NCBI RefSeq assembly: GCF_016798245.1 | Contig: NZ_JAEUZA010000004.1 | Span: 248,001 to 312,000 of the forward strand | Direction: 5' to 3' | DNA from: Alkalicoccobacillus gibsonii | Lineage (GTDB): Bacteria; Bacillota; Bacilli; Bacillales; Bacillaceae_D | Length of the DNA: 64,000 nucleotides | Shown here: in pieces, positions 7,904 to 16,637 of the stretch | Layout: each line of letters opens with the position of its first letter | Numbering within the stretch: position 1 is the stretch's first letter | Translations under genes and position numbers: made by a program | The notes under the pieces: generated by a model | Databases searched by the model: none | What the model was told of the DNA's origin: nothing | What the model saw: the letters and a program-made list of their open reading frames with translations, nothing else

Positions 7904-8347
7904 ATGAAAGCATTACTACAAAAGCATTTGAAAAACCAGAAAGGCCTAACTCTTATTGAGTTACTAGCAGTAGTCGTTATCCTAGGGATCATTGCTGCGA
8001 TTGCGATTCCGAGTATTGGTGGAATTATCGATAACACAAGAAAAGACGCGCATATTGCGAATGCAGAGCAAATGGTGAATGCAGTGAAAACAGCTAAGGC
8101 ATCGAACCTTGGAGGTAATTCAAAGACAGAATTTACTTTGAAAGAATTAGTAGACGATAATTTGATTGAAAATCCAGATGCGCCAGGAACAGATGGAAAA
8201 TACAACGGAACCGCAAGTAAAGTTGTTATTAATGGGTCCAATTATAATGTGACATTAGTATCAGACAAAACAAATATTAACAACAAAACTATTGCAGAAT
8301 TAAGAGACAAGGGAAGATCATTAGTAAACCTACCAGAAGGACAGTAA
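7904..8347 (+). CDS. pilA: Type IV pilin (major prepilin) PilA
   Basis: A 147-residue prepilin. The leader ends KNQKG (Gly14) and the mature chain begins LTLIELLAVVVILGIIAAI, with Glu at mature position 5 and Pro at about position 22, as in classic N-methylated pilins. The C-terminal domain has no Cys pair. The gene stands alone between a c-di-GMP-II riboswitch and a strong hairpin, so it can be expressed separately from pilBTC, as expected for the abundant structural subunit. The Shine-Dalgarno is GTGGAGGCGG about 8 nt before ATG 7904. It is probably processed by the peptidase at 8653-9420. Confidence 0.92.
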   Translation: MKALLQKHLKNQKGLTLIELLAVVVILGIIAAIAIPSIGGIIDNTRKDAHIANAEQMVNAVKTAKASNLGGNSKTEFTLKELVDDNLIENPDAPGTDGKYNGTASKVVINGSNYNVTLVSDKTNINNKTIAELRDKGRSLVNLPEGQ

Positions 8348-8369
8348 ATTTTAAGTTTTTATTTAATCT

Positions 8370-8395
8370 GACGAACGATCCCCGGATCGTTCGTC
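8370..8395. terminator. Hairpin after pilA
   Basis: A perfect 12-bp stem (GACGAACGATCC / GGATCGTTCGTC) with a 2-nt loop starts 22 bp after the pilA stop. The following T-run is weak (GTTTA), so termination may be partial. It occupies the place held by the GGCGAATGATTC hairpin in the full dispersed-repeat copies of this window. Confidence 0.6.
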
Positions 8396-8420
8396 GTTTA
8401 CGTTCCGCGTCATCTAGCGT

Positions 8421-8540
8421 AAGGAGGACCGTAGACTCCTGCGGAAAAACTCGTGTCTGAAGACTCAGGAGTGGTGAACTTCCACGGATGAGGCTGAGGC
8501 CGTGTGCGCAGGTGCGGAGAATCCTCCTGGAGCGGCGATA
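8421..8540. repeat. Dispersed repeat, copy A (core only)
   Basis: A GC-rich block containing GACTCCTGCGGAA, GTGTCTGAAGACTCAG, CTTCCACGGATGAGGCTGA and GCGGAGAATCCTCC. It matches the core of the elements at 22108-22365, 49292-49551 and 61596-61857. Here the terminal inverted repeats of the other copies are not recognisable. It lies in the roughly 305-bp gap between pilA and pilD; apart from this and the preceding hairpin I see only an AT-rich stretch (8545-8640) before the pilD ribosome-binding site. Confidence 0.75.
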
Positions 8541-8652
8541 TAGCTCAAATTAAATTTCTCTTACCCAATTGAACTTCCAATAAAAAACAGATATTCTTAT
8601 AGGTACAAGGTTTCATGAAATTAAGACTAATTCTATCAATTGAGGTGAATGC

Positions 8653-9420
8653 ATGATCGATGGCATCGTTGTGGCGTATTTAGCGCTTGTTGGCTTAGTG
8701 TTTGGGTCTTTTTATAATGTGGTAGGGCTCCGGGTGCCTGTTGGAGAGTCGGTGGTTACGCCTCGCTCTCATTGCACAAAGTGTGATCGGACGCTTGAAG
8801 CGCGTGAGCTGATTCCAGTGCTATCGTTCCTGATACAACGTGGGTCATGCCGGACATGCGATACAAAAATCTCATTTCTATATCCAACTACTGAATTGAT
8901 TACTGGCTTTTTATTTGCTTTTTCCTTCTATTGGTTTGGTTGGACGGCAGAAACGATTGTGGCTTTGTTTTTTGTTTCAATGCTTGCGATTATCTTTGTT
9001 AGTGATATGCGTTATATGTTGATTCCAGATAAGATCTTGCTCTTTTTTGCAGTTCCGCTTGTTGTTGTGCGTTTATTTTTTGCACCGCTTTCGGTGTGGT
9101 GGGATCCGTTTGCTGGTGCCGCCATAGGCTTTTCGCTTCTTCTTTTAATAGCAGTTGTCAGTCGAGGTGGAATGGGTGGTGGCGACATTAAATTATTCGC
9201 GGTACTTGGGCTTGTTCTTGGCTGGAAGCTGGTTCTTCTTACGTTATTTTTAGCTTCAACGTATGGAGCCATTGTAGGACTTGTTGCAAAACGAATGAAC
9301 AAGGTTACACGCGGTCAACCCATTCCATTTGGACCGTTTATAGCAGCAGGCGCCATAACGGCTTACTTCTTTGGAATCGACTTAATCCAGTGGTATACCG
9401 AACGATTTATGATGTGGTAA
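8653..9420 (+). CDS. pilD: Prepilin peptidase / N-methyltransferase (PilD/ComC)
   Basis: A 255-residue polytopic membrane aspartyl protease that cleaves prepilin leaders and methylates the new N-terminus. The cytoplasmic N-terminal loop has two CxxC pairs (Cys41/44 and Cys66/69). The catalytic Asp residues lie in VSDMRYMLIPD and in GMGGGDIK, both after transmembrane helices, as in the family. It occupies the comC position next to spoIIB known from B. subtilis and could serve both the pilus and a ComG competence pseudopilus. Start ATG 8653 follows TTGAGGTGAATGC. Confidence 0.94.
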   Translation: MIDGIVVAYLALVGLVFGSFYNVVGLRVPVGESVVTPRSHCTKCDRTLEARELIPVLSFLIQRGSCRTCDTKISFLYPTTELITGFLFAFSFYWFGWTAETIVALFFVSMLAIIFVSDMRYMLIPDKILLFFAVPLVVVRLFFAPLSVWWDPFAGAAIGFSLLLLIAVVSRGGMGGGDIKLFAVLGLVLGWKLVLLTLFLASTYGAIVGLVAKRMNKVTRGQPIPFGPFIAAGAITAYFFGIDLIQWYTERFMMW

Positions 9421-9457
9421 TCGATTTTGATATTAAATAGATATAGGAGAATCGGGT

Positions 9458-10429
9458 ATGGGGATATTTAGTGGTAGAAAACAACAGAGGCATGCACTTG
9501 TGTTTAAGGACCATGTGATTCGTTACGTCGGAAGTAAACGGGCCGATTTAAAAACAATTCAAACGTTTGGAGAGGTATACCTTCCCCCAGGTCTTATTCA
9601 CCGTGGCAAGATGGTTGATAAAGAAGGCGTTAAACGCATTTTAGAGTCACAGCTGGGTGAGTGGGAATGTAAGAAAAATAGTCTCGTTCAATTGTGTGTT
9701 CCTGATAGTCAACTTCTTATCCGCCGCCATGAAGTAGCGGCAACCGTACCCGATGAGGAAATCAAAGGACAGCTATACATAGATGCAGGTGATACGCTTG
9801 TTCTGCCTTTTGAAGATCCTTTATTTGATTATCAAAAACTGAGTGAAAATGACGAAACAAAAGAACTGCTTTTATATGTCTCAAAAGAAAAAGTGATGAA
9901 TGAGTATGTTCAGTTAATCGAGCAAATGGGATGGCAGCCGAATGCTGCAGATTTAACAACAGCCTGTAGCTACCGACTGTTCACTGAACAAGGTCTTTTA
10001 GATGATCATCCTGTAACAATTTCGGTTCAATTTGACGTATCTCTTGTAAATATTACGATCCTAGCTAGTGGCAAACCGCTTTTCTCTCGTACTTGGCCTC
10101 TATCATACGACGAGGAACGATGGGAGATTCGGAATAATGAGCTTCGATGGATGCTTGATGCGGAAGCTCTTAAAGCAGAGATCCAGACCGTTTTAATAGA
10201 GGTGGAAAAGGTCATTAGTTTCTATCAATACTCTGTGTTAAAAGGTGAGATAACGATTGAAAAGATGTTAGTTAGCGGTGACATGGTTGCTATGAATGTG
10301 ATTGTTGAGGAATGTGCATTGTTCTTTCAGTCCATGAAGGTGATCTCACAGCTTGAATTTACTGACACCTATGTACCAGCAAGGTATTATGATGCACTTG
10401 GTTTAATGCTTAGAAAAGAGGTCCGCTAA
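9458..10429 (+). CDS. pilM: Pilus assembly protein PilM (actin-like)
   Basis: A 323-residue soluble protein of the actin-like PilM family, which sits on the cytoplasmic side of the T4P alignment complex and binds the N-terminus of PilN. Identity is supported by length, by family-like segments such as IHRGKMVDKEGVKRIL and LVQLCVPDSQLLIRRHEV, and by the diagnostic order pilM-pilN-pilO with 1- and 4-bp overlaps. The Shine-Dalgarno ATAGGAGAATCGG is before ATG 9458. Sequence conservation is modest, so context carries much of the call. Confidence 0.85.
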   Translation: MGIFSGRKQQRHALVFKDHVIRYVGSKRADLKTIQTFGEVYLPPGLIHRGKMVDKEGVKRILESQLGEWECKKNSLVQLCVPDSQLLIRRHEVAATVPDEEIKGQLYIDAGDTLVLPFEDPLFDYQKLSENDETKELLLYVSKEKVMNEYVQLIEQMGWQPNAADLTTACSYRLFTEQGLLDDHPVTISVQFDVSLVNITILASGKPLFSRTWPLSYDEERWEIRNNELRWMLDAEALKAEIQTVLIEVEKVISFYQYSVLKGEITIEKMLVSGDMVAMNVIVEECALFFQSMKVISQLEFTDTYVPARYYDALGLMLRKEVR

Positions 10430-11049
10430 TGCAACAGCCTCAAGAAATTAATCTTTTACCAGAGCGATATAAACGAGATGTGACGCCTATCGTGATGGGG
10501 ATTGGCACAATCATTCTTATCCTTATTGCCGTGTTTGCTTTTCTTTTCTACTACAGTAAACTCGAACGCGAACGAACAGATGCGGTTAACGAAGTTGCAG
10601 AACTTCAACTGCAGAAAGTAGAACTAGAGGCTGAGGCTGGAACGCTTGCGACTGATCTGTCACCTGAACAAGAACTACAGGATGCGATTTCTCAACTTGA
10701 AACCTATCGTGTAGAGACCTCTGCTTTTACTGAGGAACTTATTCGACTCCTGCCTGAGCGCGGTTTTTTTGTTCGCTACTTTTACCAACGAGACGGTTTG
10801 CTAGAACTTTCGGTCAGCTTTGATCAAATGCAGGAAGCGGCCCAATATTATCACGAACTATCTCAAAGTCCGTACGTTGACGCGGTTCGAATGGGTGAGA
10901 TTGGTACGGAGGCAGTTGCAGAGCAAACTGGCGAGGAAGAAGAGGCTGGTAGCGACAATGCCCGCATCCTACCTCGTTACGAGGCGACCTACGAGTTAGC
11001 CTTAAATTTGCAAGAAGTCAATGAGGGTGAGGAGGTGGAGCAACCGTGA
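10429..11049 (+). CDS. pilN: Pilus assembly protein PilN
   Basis: A 206-residue bitopic membrane protein. It has a short cytoplasmic N-terminus with the PilM-binding motif INLLPERYK (residues about 5-13), a transmembrane helix (about 20-42), a coiled-coil stretch (about 45-80) and an extracytoplasmic ferredoxin-like domain ending in an acidic tail. Together with PilO it forms the alignment subcomplex. The ATG overlaps the pilM stop by 1 bp, and its 3' end overlaps pilO by 4 bp. No PilP or PilQ gene follows, as expected for a bacterium without an outer membrane. Confidence 0.88.
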   Translation: MQQPQEINLLPERYKRDVTPIVMGIGTIILILIAVFAFLFYYSKLERERTDAVNEVAELQLQKVELEAEAGTLATDLSPEQELQDAISQLETYRVETSAFTEELIRLLPERGFFVRYFYQRDGLLELSVSFDQMQEAAQYYHELSQSPYVDAVRMGEIGTEAVAEQTGEEEEAGSDNARILPRYEATYELALNLQEVNEGEEVEQP

Positions 11050-11843
11050 GAATCTATATGACAAAAAGAAGGTGGGTCGTCCTTTCAATCATTATAGGAC
11101 TCGTTTTTATTGGTTGCTTCTTCAGCTATTGGCAGTTTTTAAAACCAGCCCAAGCGAACCTACTACAAGCTCAAAATGATGTAGCAGTTGCTCAAATCGA
11201 GCTTGAAGCAGCTCAAAATCAAGAACTTATCAAAGCAGATGACGTCCCTGTTTTGCCAAGTGCCGTCTTACAACAGAAACTGCCGGTTGTCCCTCTTGAA
11301 GACGATGTGATTTTTGCTCTCTCTCAAGCAGAAGCGATTGCTGACGTCCAGATTGAGCAAGTAAGCTATCAAGGAAATCAGAGCTTCCCACAATCCAACA
11401 GAGTCATTACGTTTAATGAGGTAGAGGAGTCAACGGACGAAGAAATGACTATTGAGCTTGAACCTGGAGAAGAGGAAGTGGAACCTGAGGTAGCAGAGCC
11501 TGTAGTAGACCCTGACCTCATGATAGATTGGACCATTCCTAATGTAGAACCCATTCAAGCATTGGTTCAAGTGCGTACAACGGAATACGAAGGAATTGCT
11601 ACATTTGTTCAAGAATTAGAACACTATTCACGGATCTTATCTGTTGATTCCATTTCATATGATAGTTTTAAAGAAATGCAGGATGCGGGGATAGAAGAAG
11701 AGGTGGAAACGGAGAGTTTTGATTTTTATCTGATGGTGTCTTCCTTTTATTATCCGAGCTTAGAGGAGTCTATGGGACAAACGGCTCCCTACCGTACGTA
11801 TCCTGATCGTTCTGAGAAAATCAATCCACTATATCCAAGATAA
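11046..11843 (+). CDS. pilO: Pilus assembly protein PilO-like
   Basis: A 265-residue bitopic membrane protein. A transmembrane helix at about residues 10-30 is followed by a coiled coil (LLQAQNDVAVAQIELEAAQ), a linker, an acidic Glu/Val/Pro insert (about 130-165) and a C-terminal ferredoxin-like fold. Position after pilN, topology and size fit PilO. The GTG start at 11046 is backed by GAGGAGGTGG; an ATG at 11058 is possible. A strong terminator follows directly, so this ends the pilDMNO unit. The acidic insert is unusual compared with Gram-negative PilO. Confidence 0.8.
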   Translation: MRIYMTKRRWVVLSIIIGLVFIGCFFSYWQFLKPAQANLLQAQNDVAVAQIELEAAQNQELIKADDVPVLPSAVLQQKLPVVPLEDDVIFALSQAEAIADVQIEQVSYQGNQSFPQSNRVITFNEVEESTDEEMTIELEPGEEEVEPEVAEPVVDPDLMIDWTIPNVEPIQALVQVRTTEYEGIATFVQELEHYSRILSVDSISYDSFKEMQDAGIEEEVETESFDFYLMVSSFYYPSLEESMGQTAPYRTYPDRSEKINPLYPR

Positions 11844-11846
11844 TAG

Positions 11847-11883
11847 GAAAAAGAAGCTTCCAGCTGGAACGCTTCTTTTTTTG
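11847..11883 (+). terminator. Rho-independent terminator after pilO
   Basis: AAGAAGC pairs with GCTTCTT, enclosing an inner TTCCAGCTGGAA self-pairing region, followed by seven or more T. It begins 4 bp after the pilO stop and ends the pilus operon before spoIIB. Confidence 0.85.
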
Positions 11884-11944
11884 GTTCTATGAATCTACTT
11901 CCTGTCATATCTATTAGGTAAAGAAAGCAGAAGGAGTTGCTGTG

Positions 11945-12982
11945 ATGGAAGAGAAGAAGAAGTCCATTTCCTTTCAGTTTTCAAAAGACGGGACAAGGAC
12001 AGATTTAGCGGACAAGCATAAACCCCAACAAAAAAAGAAAAAGCCTGAAACAGAGTGGGTGTTTCCAGAACCAGATCACGTAATGGAAAAGAATCAACTC
12101 GCTCCTCCTCCTAAAGAAGAGAACCGTGAGATTTTTCTTTGGGACGAAACGAAGACAGCTGAATCGACAAAAAAGAAACCTACGATAAAAAAACAAAGCT
12201 TTACTTCGATTTATCAAAAAGGCAAGGCGCTTCCTTGGGCACTTGTAGCGGCTGTCGCTTCAGCCATACTGATCGGAATAAGCTTAGGGTTTGTAACGCT
12301 CACCTTTACAAATGGGGATACCACTAATCATACAGCTGGCGAAGCAGTAGAAGTGTCAACGACTCCAGCTGCACCGGAGAGCGCGTCAGATACTCAACCA
12401 TCTGAAACGGAATTATATGTGATTCAGGGTGGTGCTTTTTCAACTAGTGAGGCAAGTAAACAAGTATCAGAAACGTTTAAACAGGATGGATACCCGGTAA
12501 CAATCGAATCTGGAGGAGATACAGAGCTTTTATACATTGCTGCGGCTGGCACAAAGGAAGAAGCCATTCAATTAGTTGATTTGTATAAAGAAGCAGGGCA
12601 TGATGCATTTGTTAAGAAATATGAAGTTCCCACACCGTCGGGCGAGCAAACAGAGGTCATGAAATGGTTTGATCAAGCGGGAGCCTATTTAGCTGAAGTC
12701 GCGGAGGCATCTGCTAAGAATTTAGGAGAAACGCCATTTGAAGAAGCGGAAATGGCAACATTAACACAGCACTTAACACAGCTTGAGAATCAACGTGATG
12801 CGATGATGGAATCAGCACCGGATGAAGTAAAGGCTTCTGCACAAACTGTAATGGCCAAGCTTGCTGAATCAAGTCAACTTCTCCAAGCTGAAACAAAAGA
12901 TAATTGGAAGGTTCAACAGCTCATTTTAGAAGCGATGCCAATTTATAAAAAAAGTTTGGAAGATTTACGTGCAAACGAGTAA
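11945..12982 (+). CDS. spoIIB: SpoIIB-like SPOR-domain protein
   Basis: A 345-residue bitopic protein. It has a charged Lys/Pro-rich cytoplasmic region (1-95), one transmembrane helix (about 98-123), a Thr/Pro/Ser linker and a SPOR domain (about 155-235, LYVIQGGAFSTSEASKQV ... AFVKKYEVP) that binds denuded peptidoglycan at septa, followed by a helical tail. In B. subtilis SpoIIB lies between comC and maf and helps localise engulfment proteins at the sporulation septum; the same position here supports the name. ATG 11945 is 8 nt from AAGGAG; a GTG at 11942 would add one residue. Sequence outside the SPOR domain is poorly conserved in this family. Confidence 0.78.
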   Translation: MEEKKKSISFQFSKDGTRTDLADKHKPQQKKKKPETEWVFPEPDHVMEKNQLAPPPKEENREIFLWDETKTAESTKKKPTIKKQSFTSIYQKGKALPWALVAAVASAILIGISLGFVTLTFTNGDTTNHTAGEAVEVSTTPAAPESASDTQPSETELYVIQGGAFSTSEASKQVSETFKQDGYPVTIESGGDTELLYIAAAGTKEEAIQLVDLYKEAGHDAFVKKYEVPTPSGEQTEVMKWFDQAGAYLAEVAEASAKNLGETPFEEAEMATLTQHLTQLENQRDAMMESAPDEVKASAQTVMAKLAESSQLLQAETKDNWKVQQLILEAMPIYKKSLEDLRANE

Positions 12983-12989
12983 TTGATTT

Positions 12990-13018
12990 TTGTCGAAAGA
13001 GAAAGAACCTGTTATTCT
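12990..13018 (+). promoter_or_regulatory. Candidate SigA promoter for the S9 peptidase gene
   Basis: TTGTCG (12990-12995), a 17-bp spacer and TATTCT (13013-13018) with an extended -10 TG. It lies 38 bp before the start codon. Confidence 0.45.
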
Positions 13019-13055
13019 AGTAGTGTGAACATTTTGAGAAAAAGGACGTGTTGGA

Positions 13056-15020
13056 ATGAGTAAACGAGTCATCACACCTGAAGATCTTCTTCAACTGCGC
13101 AGTGTGACGTCACCTGCGCTTTCTTCTAATGGTGAGCAATTGGTCTATGTAGAAACGACCTTACATAATGAGAAAAATTCTTATGCAGCAGAGCTAATGA
13201 AAACATCTCTAACTGATCCGCATTCGACTGTACAATTAACGCAAGGTGAACATGTGAATCGGTTGCCGCAATGGTCACCGAAGGAAGAGATTCTTGCATT
13301 TATTTCTAACCGTACAGGCACACCACAGTTATTCTTACTAAGTGGCTGGGGCGAGCCAAAGCAGCTCACTGAAGAGAAAAAGGGAGTAACTGATTTTAAG
13401 TGGTCTCCTGATGGAACACAGATTGCGTATACGAGTGTTCAGCTTCCGGAAGACGAGAAGGAAGACAAAGAGGACAAGCAGCTTGAACCGTTAGTTGTGA
13501 ATAAAATGAAATATAAATCGGATGCAAGTGGATTTTGGCAAGGTGAATACACGCATGTGTTTACGGTTGATATTCACTCACATAAGCATTCCCAGTTAAC
13601 AAGTGGCGAGATGTCCTACACTCTACTTGATTGGATGAGTGATAGCCAGCAAGTTTTGGTTACGACTGTAAATCAAAAGGATACAGACTTTGTTTTTACA
13701 AATGACTTACTGATTCTTTCGGTTGAAACAAAGGAACAGGTTCAATTAACAGATCAAACACATGTCATTAGTGAAGCGAGTGTTTCTCCTGATGGAGCTT
13801 ACATTGCCATGCGTGCTCACGAACGAGCGTATGAGAATGCGACTCACTTTGAGATTTATTTGTTGGAACTTGCAACAACGACATGGACCAAGCTAACAGC
13901 AGATTGGGATGTTCAACTAGGACCCGTTGTAGCCGCAGATTTCTTGCAGAACACAGTGGATCCTGGTCTCGTTTGGAGTCAAGATAGCAAGTCAATCTCA
14001 TTACTTGTTTCTTCAAATGGGAATGTCGACGTGTATCAAGTAAGTGTAGATGGTACAAGAGAAGCTCTTTTAACGGGAGATCAGCATGTGTATGGCTTCG
14101 CACTACATCCAGATGGGCAAACGCTGGTAGCAGGAATCAGTACATCTGGTCATCCTGGAGACTTATACCTTACGAAGGTGAAAACAAATGAGGTCACAAG
14201 ACTTACAACAAGTAATGATTCAGTGCTTGATGAGCTCGAAGTGGTACAAGCAGAGGAAATTCGTTTTGCACATGAGGAAGGTCATGAGCTTCAAGGGTGG
14301 TTAATGAAACCAGCTGGCTTTAGTGAAGGGGAATCCTACCCATTAATCGTTGAAATTCATGGAGGTCCACATGCGATGTATGCAAACAGCTACATGCATG
14401 AATTTCAAACGTTAACATCCCGCGGATTTGCCGTATTGTATATCAATCCAAGAGGAAGCTTAGGCTATGGTCAGGAATTTGTGAATGCTGTACGCGGAGA
14501 TTATGGCGGTGGAGATTATCGCGATATTATGGCAGCTGTTGATTACACACTTGAACAGAATCCTTGGATTGATGAGACGCGTCTTGGTGTTACAGGTGGA
14601 AGCTATGGTGGCTTTATGACAAACTGGATTGTCGGTCACACGAATCGGTTTAAAGCCGCTGTAACTCAGCGTTCGATCTGTAACTGGACAAGTTTTTACG
14701 GTGTAAGTGACATCGGTTATTACTTTACAGAGTGGCAAATCCAAGCGGACTTAAATGAGACTGATAAGCTTTGGAAGCACTCTCCACTGGCTTATGTTAA
14801 TCAAATTGAGACGCCATTACTCATTTTACATGGTGAAAAAGATTACCGTTGTCCTATTGAGCAAGCTGAGCAACTATACATCGCTCTTAAGCGTCGTGAG
14901 AAAACAACAACATTTATTCGCTTTCCGGAGGCCAACCATGAGCTTTCAAGAAGTGGAAAACCTAGTTTACGCTTAAGACGACTAGAAGCCATTGGGCAGT
15001 GGTTTGATCAGTATTTATAA
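13056..15020 (+). CDS. S9-family (prolyl oligopeptidase-like) serine peptidase
   Basis: A 654-residue peptidase of the acylaminoacyl-peptidase/YuxL type. Residues about 10-390 form a beta-propeller of WD40-like/TolB-like repeats (for example WSPDGTQIAYTS and VSPDGAYIAM) that restricts access. The C-terminal alpha/beta hydrolase has the triad Ser516 (GGSYGGF), Asp596 (HGEKDYRCP) and His628 (EANHEL), all intact, and the oxyanion HGGPH motif. No signal peptide is seen, so it should clear oligopeptides in the cytoplasm. It is monocistronic: its own promoter-like sequence lies upstream and a terminator downstream. It interrupts the B. subtilis spoIIB-maf adjacency. The substrate cannot be predicted. 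Confidence 0.92.
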   Translation: MSKRVITPEDLLQLRSVTSPALSSNGEQLVYVETTLHNEKNSYAAELMKTSLTDPHSTVQLTQGEHVNRLPQWSPKEEILAFISNRTGTPQLFLLSGWGEPKQLTEEKKGVTDFKWSPDGTQIAYTSVQLPEDEKEDKEDKQLEPLVVNKMKYKSDASGFWQGEYTHVFTVDIHSHKHSQLTSGEMSYTLLDWMSDSQQVLVTTVNQKDTDFVFTNDLLILSVETKEQVQLTDQTHVISEASVSPDGAYIAMRAHERAYENATHFEIYLLELATTTWTKLTADWDVQLGPVVAADFLQNTVDPGLVWSQDSKSISLLVSSNGNVDVYQVSVDGTREALLTGDQHVYGFALHPDGQTLVAGISTSGHPGDLYLTKVKTNEVTRLTTSNDSVLDELEVVQAEEIRFAHEEGHELQGWLMKPAGFSEGESYPLIVEIHGGPHAMYANSYMHEFQTLTSRGFAVLYINPRGSLGYGQEFVNAVRGDYGGGDYRDIMAAVDYTLEQNPWIDETRLGVTGGSYGGFMTNWIVGHTNRFKAAVTQRSICNWTSFYGVSDIGYYFTEWQIQADLNETDKLWKHSPLAYVNQIETPLLILHGEKDYRCPIEQAEQLYIALKRREKTTTFIRFPEANHELSRSGKPSLRLRRLEAIGQWFDQYL

Positions 15021-15021
15021 G

Positions 15022-15056
15022 AAAAAAAGGGGAGTCCACAGTGACTCTCTTTTTTC
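15022..15056 (+). terminator. Terminator after the S9 peptidase
   Basis: GGGGAGTC / GACTCTCT stem with a CACAGT loop and a long T-rich tail, immediately after the stop codon. Confidence 0.7.
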
Positions 15057-15102
15057 TTTTTGTTTCATTTTTCTGAATATAGATTGTTCATTCAATAAGA
15101 GT

Positions 15103-15131
15103 TTGGTATTCTAATAAGAAGCCTGTACAAT
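15103..15131 (+). promoter_or_regulatory. Candidate SigA promoter for maf-radC
   Basis: TTGGTA (15103-15108), a 17-bp spacer and TACAAT (15126-15131), 33 bp before the maf start and downstream of the previous terminator. Confidence 0.55.
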
Positions 15132-15163
15132 ATAGGAAAAAAGATTGTAGAGGTGTTCCCTTC

Positions 15164-15736
15164 ATGAAACCACTTATTTTAGCCTCAAGCTCCCCAAGAC
15201 GTAAAGAATTACTTCAGCAAATAGGTTTTCAATTTAGTATTCGAACAAGTGAAACGGACGAACGACTTGAGCCAGACTGGACGCCACAAGACGCGGTCTT
15301 ACATCTGTCTAAAAAGAAAGCAGAAGCTGTATTCTCGTTGCATCCAGATGCAGTCGTTATTGGTGCGGATACCATCGTTGTGATTGATGATGTCATCCTT
15401 GGAAAGCCCTCAAATCGTCAATCAGCGAAACGCATGCTTTCTCAGTTATCTGGAACCAATCATCAAGTATTAACAGGTGTTACCATTATTTCCGACACAC
15501 ATAACACATCCTTTTTTACTCAAACCGATGTCTATATGTATGATCTAACGGATCAAGAGATTGAACAATACATCGATTCTGGAGAACCTTTTGACAAAGC
15601 GGGCTCATACGGAATTCAAGGGCTAGGAGCAATATTAATAAAAGAAATTAAAGGTGATTATTACTCCGTTATGGGACTACCCATTGCCGAAACAGCAAGA
15701 AGACTTCAACCTTTCTCCATTTACCCAAAGCTTTAA
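15164..15736 (+). CDS. maf: Maf nucleoside triphosphate pyrophosphatase
   Basis: A 190-residue protein of the Maf/HAM1-like house-cleaning family, which hydrolyses dTTP/UTP and modified pyrimidine nucleotides; in B. subtilis it is linked to septum inhibition. The N-terminal LASSSPRRKELL signature, the acidic ETDE region, IGADTIVV (catalytic Asp) and the FDKAGSYGIQG segment are all present. Length is normal. ATG 15164 follows GAGGTG. It is the first gene of the maf-radC-mre-min cluster in the order known from B. subtilis. Confidence 0.95.
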   Translation: MKPLILASSSPRRKELLQQIGFQFSIRTSETDERLEPDWTPQDAVLHLSKKKAEAVFSLHPDAVVIGADTIVVIDDVILGKPSNRQSAKRMLSQLSGTNHQVLTGVTIISDTHNTSFFTQTDVYMYDLTDQEIEQYIDSGEPFDKAGSYGIQGLGAILIKEIKGDYYSVMGLPIAETARRLQPFSIYPKL

Positions 15737-15798
15737 AGAACGTGAAATGAACACATGTTTCCCCTCAAATCCGTGCATGTTAGAAAGGAGAACGTTAA

Positions 15799-16482
15799 TT
15801 GACACTCCTCATTCGAGATGTCCCCGTAACAGAAAGACCCCGTGAACGTTTGCTTCAAGTAGGAGCTAGTGTATTAACAAATCAAGAAATCATCGCCATT
15901 TTGCTGCGCACAGGCTCTAAAAAGGATTCTGTCATAGACCTTGCAGGTAAGGTATTGTCAACCTTTGACGGGCTCGATTTATTAAAAGAAGCGACCATCG
16001 AGGAGCTTTGTTCAATTGATGGAATTGGATTGGCTAAGGCTGTAGAACTGAGTGCAGCCATGGAGCTTGGTAGACGGATCCATACCTTGCAAACGAAGGA
16101 GCGGTATGTGATCCGCTCACCAGAAGATGTCTCTTCTCTTGTGATGGAGGATATGCGCTTTTTAAAGCAGGAGCATTTTGTCTGCTTGTATTTAAATACA
16201 AAAAACCAGGTCATTTTTCGCCATACGGTTTTCATAGGTAGCTTAAACGCAAGTATTGTTCATCCAAGAGAGGTATTTAAAGAAGCACTTAGGCGTTCCT
16301 CAGCCTCTATCATATGTCTGCATAATCATCCGAGTGGTGATCCAAGCCCTAGCCGGGAAGATATTGATGTGACAAAACGGCTCTACGAAGCTGGGCGCGT
16401 ATTAGGCATTGAATTACTTGACCACATTATTATAGGAGATCGCACATTTATCAGTTTAAAGGAGCAAGGCCATGTAGGATAA
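15799..16482 (+). CDS. radC: RadC family protein (JAB/MPN domain)
   Basis: A 227-residue protein. It has an N-terminal RDVPVTERPRERL motif, a helix-hairpin-helix-like region (about 55-85, SIDGIGLAKAVEL) and a C-terminal JAB metalloprotease-like domain with the metal-binding HNHPSGDPSPSREDI. Despite the name, RadC is not established as a DNA repair enzyme. The start is TTG 15799 with AAAGGAG upstream; no ATG fits the conserved N-terminus. It lies 62 bp after maf and precedes mreB. Confidence 0.93.
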   Translation: MTLLIRDVPVTERPRERLLQVGASVLTNQEIIAILLRTGSKKDSVIDLAGKVLSTFDGLDLLKEATIEELCSIDGIGLAKAVELSAAMELGRRIHTLQTKERYVIRSPEDVSSLVMEDMRFLKQEHFVCLYLNTKNQVIFRHTVFIGSLNASIVHPREVFKEALRRSSASIICLHNHPSGDPSPSREDIDVTKRLYEAGRVLGIELLDHIIIGDRTFISLKEQGHVG

Positions 16483-16637
16483 GGGCCGATTGTGTAAAGA
16501 GTACAGTAAACAAGTGGGTTGATCCGAGTATAAAGGCTTATATTCTTTCTTGGGGTAAGATTAGGCTATTTTTTTCCTTTGTTATTCGATATAATAAAGG
16601 TTATGATTTCGGATCTGTCATGAAGGGAGATACATAG

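Noticed and set aside
16567-16595. Possible mreB promoter with TATAAT at 16590
   Set aside because: No acceptable -35 or extended -10; noted only in the mreB entry.
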